64,000 bases of DNA, taken from contig NZ_OY787459.1 in the NCBI RefSeq assembly GCF_963678865.1, positions 3,004,501 to 3,068,500 on the forward strand, given 5' to 3'. Numbering within the stretch: the stretch's first letter is position 1; every line of letters starts with the position of its first letter. The notes under the pieces were generated by a model. It was not told where the DNA came from and made no database searches. It worked only from the letters and a program-made list of their open reading frames with translations. The position numbers were made by a program, and so were the translations under genes. Positions 59,018-64,000 of this stretch are shown in pieces. This DNA is from Maridesulfovibrio sp. (GTDB taxonomy: Bacteria > Desulfobacterota > Desulfovibrionia > Desulfovibrionales > Desulfovibrionaceae).

Positions 59018-60208
59018 ATGAGCAAATCCGGTGAAGTCTGGGCCGTTCTTCTCGCTGCAGGCAGCGGCACCCGTCTGGCTGAGGCTGTTGGCGGGGTTAA
59101 GAAGCAGTTCCTTGAATGGAAGGGCTTTCCTCTCTTCTGGCATTCTGCCATTACTTTTTCCAATACTCCTGCTGTTACCGGCATTGTTTTTGTTTTTCCC
59201 CCTGATCAGGTGGAGGAGATGAAAGAGGTTGTGGCCGGGCTGGACGGTGCTGATTCACTGGGCATGCCTTTCAGGGTGGTGGCCGGGGGAAAGCGCAGAC
59301 AGGACTCCGTTTTTAACGGCTTGAATGAACTGCCTTCTAGGTGTACCCATGTGCTGGTCCATGATTCAGCTCGTCCTTTTGCTTCAGTTAGAATGGTCAG
59401 CGGAATAATTGACCGGCTGCAATCGGGCGACGAAGCTGTTATTCCTGCTATTGACGTGACCGACACCATCAAGCAGGTGGAGGACGGCATTGTTGAGAAA
59501 ACTTTGGTCCGTTCCCGGTTGAAAGCAGTACAGACCCCGCAGGGCTTTGCTCTGCCGACCCTTTACGCCGCCCACAAGCAGGCCGAAGAAGAGGGTTGGG
59601 ACGTTACTGATGATGCTTCCATGGTGGAGATGGCCGGAAAGGATGTTCATATTTGCGAGGGAGAAGAGGGTAACATCAAGATGACCAATCCCGAAGATTT
59701 GAAAAAAATTGAAGATGATAAGCGGACCATCCCCTGTGTGGGGTGGGGCTACGATGTCCATAAGTTCGGCGAAGGTCGTCCTATGGTTCTGGGCGGAGTA
59801 CCCATTCCCGGCGGCCCGGAAGTCATCGCCCATTCAGATGGAGATGTGCTGCTGCATGCCTTGGCGGATGCCATTCTCGGGCTTTTCGGCGGTGGCGACA
59901 TCGGACACCATTTCCCGGATACTTCTGCGGCCTGTGAAAACATGTCCAGCGGCATCATCGTTAAGGAAGTCGTGGCAAAGTCTGAAGAGGCCGGCGTGGA
60001 AATCGTCCATGTGGACCTGACCGTGATCAGCCAGATTCCGAAGCTTTCCCCGCACCGTGAATTGATCCGCAAAAACGTGGCTTCGCTCATGGGGCTGGAT
60101 AAAGAGCAGGTTAATGTGAAGGCCACAACCGAAGAAAAACTTGGCTTTACCGGCGAAAAGAAAGGAATCAAAGCGGTGGCTGCAGTTACCGGCTTGAAAA
60201 AAATTTAG
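59018..60208 (+). CDS. ispDF: Bifunctional IspD/IspF isoprenoid enzyme
   Basis: Makes two steps of the MEP pathway. Residues about 1-230 are IspD (2-C-methyl-D-erythritol 4-phosphate cytidylyltransferase: VLLAAGSGTRL, KKQFLEWKGFPL, VLVHDSARPF, TPQGF). Residues about 235-396 are IspF (2,4-cyclodiphosphate synthase: GYDVHKFGEGRPMVLGGV, HSDGDVLLHALADAILG, ATTEEKLGFTG). In-frame fusion, 396 residues. AAAGGG lies about 8 nt before the ATG. Fused forms are known in alpha-, delta- and epsilonproteobacteria. Confidence 0.97.
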   Translation: MSKSGEVWAVLLAAGSGTRLAEAVGGVKKQFLEWKGFPLFWHSAITFSNTPAVTGIVFVFPPDQVEEMKEVVAGLDGADSLGMPFRVVAGGKRRQDSVFNGLNELPSRCTHVLVHDSARPFASVRMVSGIIDRLQSGDEAVIPAIDVTDTIKQVEDGIVEKTLVRSRLKAVQTPQGFALPTLYAAHKQAEEEGWDVTDDASMVEMAGKDVHICEGEEGNIKMTNPEDLKKIEDDKRTIPCVGWGYDVHKFGEGRPMVLGGVPIPGGPEVIAHSDGDVLLHALADAILGLFGGGDIGHHFPDTSAACENMSSGIIVKEVVAKSEEAGVEIVHVDLTVISQIPKLSPHRELIRKNVASLMGLDKEQVNVKATTEEKLGFTGEKKGIKAVAAVTGLKKI

Positions 60209-60244
60209 GGCAGTTCCGTTAACATAAAATTTCAGGGTCTGGAT

Positions 60245-61132
60245 ATGAGCAGGAAATTCTTTTTGAAATTGTTTCTGGTACTGGCACTCCTTGCGTCAGT
60301 TGCAGCCGGAGGGTATTTCAAGCTTGAAGAATTTTCATCCGCTAAGGTCCGTGAAGCTGTGGCCAGCCAAGCCGATTGGTTGCAGGTTGATTTTGAGCGG
60401 GCTTTGATTAATCCATTTGACAAGTCCTTGCATGTCTGGGGGCTTGACTGCAGATTCGCCAGCGGCGCCCGTTGCTCTGTTCGCAAGCTTGAAGTGGAAT
60501 CTTTTGACCGAGAGCATAAACTTCCACGTTTTTTTCGAGGTCGTATTCAGGGCGTATCCATCCCGGTAGAGTTTGTAAATCTTGGGACTCTTGCCCGTGA
60601 TTTTCGAAAAATGGGTTATGAAAAGCTGGATTTTGACCTATTTGCAGACTACAGCTATGAAGACGAAACCAAGAGGCTCTCTGTAAAGTCTATTAATTTT
60701 GACGGAACGGACCTGTGCCGGGTAAATGCGGGATTCAGTCTCGGGGATGTCAGTCTGCGTGGGCCCGGAATAAGCGGCTTTATCGGAACAAGCATGCTGG
60801 ATGGTTCTCTTGTCTGGCAGGATTTGTCTTTAGTGGAAAAGATGGTTTCTTTTTCGGCGGAGAGCGAAGGCCTCGCCCGGAGTCTTTATCGCGAGAAGCT
60901 GCTGGAGTCCCTGCAATTGGACATGCAGCAGGCGAGGAGTCTGGGCAACGGTTATGCTGAAAATTTTTACGCTGAATTTATAAAATTCATTGAAAATCCA
61001 GAAAGGCTGGTCGTTCGGGTTGAGCCGACGGAGCCTGTCCCATTGCTTTATCTGTTTATGGGACGCAGTTTTGAAGAATTGCTTGACCTGTACGGAATTA
61101 CAGTCGAGGCAAATATTTATTCACGAAAATAA
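60245..61132 (+). CDS. Exported or membrane-anchored protein of unknown function
   Basis: A 295-residue protein with an N-terminal signal or anchor (FFLKLFLVLALLASVAAGGYF). The rest alternates short beta-like segments, giving an AsmA/DUF-type impression (VDFERALINPFDKSLHVWGLDCRF) without a firm match. A pattern of two Cys (CRF..ARC) near 77-84 may form a disulfide. It lies between ispDF and cysS, 9 nt before cysS, so it is likely co-transcribed. Function unknown. Confidence 0.7.
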   Translation: MSRKFFLKLFLVLALLASVAAGGYFKLEEFSSAKVREAVASQADWLQVDFERALINPFDKSLHVWGLDCRFASGARCSVRKLEVESFDREHKLPRFFRGRIQGVSIPVEFVNLGTLARDFRKMGYEKLDFDLFADYSYEDETKRLSVKSINFDGTDLCRVNAGFSLGDVSLRGPGISGFIGTSMLDGSLVWQDLSLVEKMVSFSAESEGLARSLYREKLLESLQLDMQQARSLGNGYAENFYAEFIKFIENPERLVVRVEPTEPVPLLYLFMGRSFEELLDLYGITVEANIYSRK

Positions 61133-61141
61133 GGAGTGGCT

Positions 61142-62599
61142 ATGCGCCTTTACAATACACTTAATCGGAAAAAGGAAGAGTTCGCACCTCTGAATGGCAA
61201 CAAAGTTAATCTTTACGCCTGCGGAATCACCGCCTACGACCTTTGCCACATCGGCCATGCCCGCTCTTCCGTTGTTTTTGATATTCTGGTCCGTTATCTG
61301 CGCTTCAAGGGTTATGATGTGACCTTTGTGCGTAACTTTACTGATATTGATGATAAGATTATCAACCGGGCCAATGAGACCGGGGTTACCGCCAGCGAGC
61401 TTGCCGAAAAATTTATCGGCGAATTCTACGTGGATATGGACAAGCTGAATATTCTGCGTGCTGATATTGAACCCAAATGTACTGAGCATATTCCGGAAAT
61501 GATAGAGTTGACCGAGACCCTTATCGAAAAGGACCACGCCTACGCCACACCCTCCGGCGATGTGTATTTCAAAGTCCGCTCCTTTGATGGTTATGGTAAG
61601 CTTTCGGGCCGAAACATCGAAGATCTTCAGTCGGGCGCACGCATCCAGCCCGGTGAAGAAAAGAAAGATCCTCTCGACTTCGCTCTCTGGAAAGCAGCCA
61701 AGCCCGGTGAGCCTTCATGGGAAAGCCCTTGGGGGCAGGGACGTCCCGGCTGGCATCTTGAGTGTTCCGCCATGAGTGAAAAATATTTCAAGCTTCCTTT
61801 TGATATTCATGGTGGCGGACAGGACCTGAGTTTTCCACACCATGAAAATGAGATCGCCCAGAGTGAGGCTGCTACCGGAAAGGAAATGGCCCGTTTCTGG
61901 GTTCACAACGGCTTTGTGCAGATCAATTCCGAGAAAATGTCCAAGTCCCTTGGTAACTTTTTTACCATCCGGGATATTCTGGATAAATTCATGCCTGAAA
62001 CACTGCGTTATTTTCTCCTGACCATGCATTACCGCAGCCCTCTGGATTTTTCCTTTGCGGCTTTGGAGGAAGCGGAAAAAGGTATCCGTCGTGTTTATGC
62101 CGCACTGGAGCAGACCGGTGAAGCTTTGCAGAAAGCCAAATGGTCCAAGGCTGCATTGCCTGAAGAAGTATTGGCTGAGATTGAAGAAGCTGAAAAAGGC
62201 TGGGCCGAGGCCATGGAAGACGATATGAATACAGCTGCCGCTCTGGGCCACGTGTTCACCCTGATTCGTCTGGCCGGGCGTATTGGCGAAGAAAAGGCAT
62301 GGCGCAAGTCTGAGGGAGGCCGTGACGCATGGCTCCGTATCCTTGAAGATGTGAAGAAATGGGGTGATGTCCTCGGTATCTTCACCAGAGATCCCAAGGA
62401 GTTTCTTGATGAACTCAAGCTTTGCATGCTTGAGCGCAAAGGCATCGAAGCTGAAAAAGTTGAAGAGCTGGTTGCTGCTCGTCAGGAGGCACGCAAAAAT
62501 AAGGATTTTGCCCGTTCCGATGAAATCAGAGATGAGCTGATTGAACTTGGAGTTGAAGTTAAAGATACTCCCCAAGGGGCGGTTTGGTCCGTTATTTAG
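61142..62599 (+). CDS. cysS: Cysteinyl-tRNA synthetase
   Basis: Class I synthetase charging tRNA-Cys. ATG 61142 (MRLYNTLNRKKEEF) has AAGGAG 5 nt before it; the upstream GTG overlaps that SD. It has 485 residues. Catalytic zinc Cys in NLYACGITAYD, HIGH as CHIGHARS near 36, FTDIDDKII, the second zinc ligand area LECSAMSEKY near 205, and KMSKSLGNFF near 265. Strong terminator follows. Confidence 0.98.
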   Translation: MRLYNTLNRKKEEFAPLNGNKVNLYACGITAYDLCHIGHARSSVVFDILVRYLRFKGYDVTFVRNFTDIDDKIINRANETGVTASELAEKFIGEFYVDMDKLNILRADIEPKCTEHIPEMIELTETLIEKDHAYATPSGDVYFKVRSFDGYGKLSGRNIEDLQSGARIQPGEEKKDPLDFALWKAAKPGEPSWESPWGQGRPGWHLECSAMSEKYFKLPFDIHGGGQDLSFPHHENEIAQSEAATGKEMARFWVHNGFVQINSEKMSKSLGNFFTIRDILDKFMPETLRYFLLTMHYRSPLDFSFAALEEAEKGIRRVYAALEQTGEALQKAKWSKAALPEEVLAEIEEAEKGWAEAMEDDMNTAAALGHVFTLIRLAGRIGEEKAWRKSEGGRDAWLRILEDVKKWGDVLGIFTRDPKEFLDELKLCMLERKGIEAEKVEELVAARQEARKNKDFARSDEIRDELIELGVEVKDTPQGAVWSVI

Positions 62600-62625
62600 T
62601 TTTTTGATTATAAATCAGTATTTTT

Positions 62626-62660
62626 AAAGAAACCGGATTTCGATCCGGTTTCTTTTTTTT
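62626..62660 (+). terminator. Intrinsic terminator after cysS
   Basis: 13-bp stem AAAGAAACCGGAT with complement, stable TTCG tetraloop and a T-run. Confidence 0.94.
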
Positions 62661-62707
62661 TATTAACAGAGTAGGATAATAGAAAAACTATTGTTTCAGG
62701 GGTGTGA

Positions 62708-64000
62708 ATGAGAATCGGGCTTAAAGGTAAAAGTTATCTGATTGTCTTCTTCCTTTTCCTGCTGATTTTTGTGGGCAATGGCTTGTTGGTCTATAAACTC
62801 AACAGGAAAACCCTTTTCAGTATTGAAAAAGAACTAATGGAAGAAAATCTGAGCAGGGCCGATTTTGCCATGAAGGATAATTCCAACGCTTTGCAGAGTC
62901 TGTGCAGAGACTGGGCCTGGTGGGATGGTTCATATGAATTTATCAATAACTATAATGCTGAGTATGTTAATTCGAACCTGACTTCTGAAGTTCTCATTAA
63001 TCTGGACTTGGATGTTATTCTGTTTTTTGACGAGAAGGGAGGGTTTTATTTCTTTCATTCTGCGGATGGAAATGAGGATGTTGAAAAGTGTTTTATCACG
63101 GAAGGTTGTCTGGGAAAAGAGCTGGTCCGCCGATGCGGGGTGGATGGTTTTACCGGGTTTGTGAGGATTAATCACAGGCTGATGCAGATTTCGGTGCAGA
63201 AAATTATGAATAGCCAGATCAGCGGCCCTTCAAACGGGACTCTGGTCATGGCCCGCTTTTTCGGGGACCGCCAGTTGCAGAAACTTGGTCAGGCCTTGCA
63301 GATGAATCTTGCTTTCCGGGCGCTGGGTGAAAAACCTTATAAAGATGTGTACTTTCAGTCTCCGGATGAAGCCAACAATGAAGTAACAGGTTGTATGCTT
63401 TTAAAGGATGTCTTCGGCAAGCCTTTGGTCTTTTTATCTCTTTCCATGGAAAGAGATGCGTACAACATCGGCAGTTCCCTTTTTTCCACCTATATCTATT
63501 TCATGTGCGGTTCTCTTTTTTTGTTAGGGATTGCAGCAAATTTTGTATTGAATCGTTTTTTTGTCTCGCGGGTTAAAATGATACGGGATCAGTTGCGCGG
63601 CGAGTTTTTTACAGGACCGGAAAAAAGAATAATCAGCATAAACGGCGATGATGAACTCAGTGACCTTTCTGATTCGGTGAATGACATTTTAGTTTTGCTC
63701 CAGGAGGAAAAAACAAAAGCTGAGACTGCCAGCCGGGTAAAGACTGAATTTCTAGCCAATATGAGTCATGAGATCCGCACACCCATGCATTCCATTTTGG
63801 GCATGGTGGAGTTGCTGAAGGAAAGTGAGATAAATGCTGAGCAGCGTGATTATTTGAATATTGCCGGTTCAGCTGGGGAGAATCTTCTTGAGATAATCAA
63901 TGATGTTCTGGAAATTTCGAAAATTGAGGCCGGTTATCTGGAAATTGAGGAGCATGATTTCTTGCTTCATGAATTGATGGAGCGGGTTATCGGGGTTTTT
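62708..64000 (+). CDS. CHASE4-type sensor histidine kinase, 3' end cut by window
   Basis: The open frame runs off the window, giving 431 codons. The ATG at 62708 has AGGGG 5 nt upstream. TM1 (about 10-30, YLIVFFLFLLIFVGNGLL) and TM2 (about 260-280) flank an extracytoplasmic domain with DWAWWDGSYEF, the CHASE4 signature. A short HAMP-like segment follows, then HisKA with the phosphorylated His in FLANMSHEIRTPMHSILGM near 355. The ATPase domain, and perhaps receiver or Hpt domains, would lie beyond the end. Confidence 0.9.
   Translation, partial: MRIGLKGKSYLIVFFLFLLIFVGNGLLVYKLNRKTLFSIEKELMEENLSRADFAMKDNSNALQSLCRDWAWWDGSYEFINNYNAEYVNSNLTSEVLINLDLDVILFFDEKGGFYFFHSADGNEDVEKCFITEGCLGKELVRRCGVDGFTGFVRINHRLMQISVQKIMNSQISGPSNGTLVMARFFGDRQLQKLGQALQMNLAFRALGEKPYKDVYFQSPDEANNEVTGCMLLKDVFGKPLVFLSLSMERDAYNIGSSLFSTYIYFMCGSLFLLGIAANFVLNRFFVSRVKMIRDQLRGEFFTGPEKRIISINGDDELSDLSDSVNDILVLLQEEKTKAETASRVKTEFLANMSHEIRTPMHSILGMVELLKESEINAEQRDYLNIAGSAGENLLEIINDVLEISKIEAGYLEIEEHDFLLHELMERVIGVF

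Overview
The window looks like a stretch of chromosome from a marine sulfate-reducing deltaproteobacterium of the Desulfovibrionales, most like a Maridesulfovibrio-type Desulfovibrio. This is inferred, not proven. The supporting signs are a fused IspDF, a Ros/MucR-type regulator, a HldE-C/RfaE2-type heptose adenylyltransferase, the order Nif3-like gene, zinc-ribbon gene, rnpB, ispDF, many PAS/Cache sensor kinases, and mid-range GC with AT-rich intergenic gaps. I see no phage, insertion sequence, CRISPR array or integrase.

Layout. 1-2.6 kb: 3' part of uvrA. 2.6-6.4 kb: minus-strand genes for an Hpt protein, an exported acetolactate decarboxylase, CheD, a DsbA-like protein, a STAS protein and a YgjP-type metalloprotease. 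6.5-13.1 kb: MFS transporter, aminotransferase, DEAD-box helicase, a DoxX/rhodanese pair, and a response regulator with a decayed phosphatase domain. 13.3-17.8 kb: alanine dehydrogenase, a small coupled ORF, a PAS sensor kinase, a receiver protein and a MotB-like protein. 17.8-24 kb: MucR-type regulator, glgP, AMIN-domain protein, then pstB-phoU behind PHO-box-like repeats. 24-29.6 kb: rpsA with a structured leader and a six-codon overlapping ORF, followed by sppA, an MBL-fold gene, a pseudo-receiver/TPR gene and two tiny membrane coiled-coil genes. 29.7-34.2 kb: a 1498-residue FecR/RTX surface protein. 34.5-39.2 kb: Cache-PAS kinase, htpX, degP-like protease. 39.2-42.4 kb: thpR, sulfotransferase, OprB-type porin, pncC. 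42.6-46.1 kb: small membrane protein, serS, a sigma-54 activator with a pseudo-receiver. 46.5-50.1 kb: polar amino acid ABC transporter with a fused double permease. 50.2-54.8 kb: deacetylase-glycosyltransferase fusion, GT2 glycosyltransferase, YkgJ-type cysteine-cluster protein. 55-64 kb: CPBP protease, rfaE2, a CAT-anticodon tRNA, Nif3-like protein, zinc-ribbon protein, rnpB, ispDF, an exported unknown, cysS, and the 5' part of a CHASE4-type sensor kinase.

How the genes fit together. Most are housekeeping genes (repair, translation, isoprenoid and LPS precursors, RNase P, phosphate uptake), interleaved with signalling and cell-surface genes. The less ordinary content lies in: the rpsA leader; signalling proteins that have lost catalytic or phosphoacceptor residues; the large FecR/RTX protein with internal duplication; the fused deacetylase/glycosyltransferase and fused permease; and short dispersed palindromic repeats just upstream of several genes. 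I found no clear wholly new defence or mobile system. The best candidates for new biology are the rpsA leader and the rpsA-downstream five-gene cluster.
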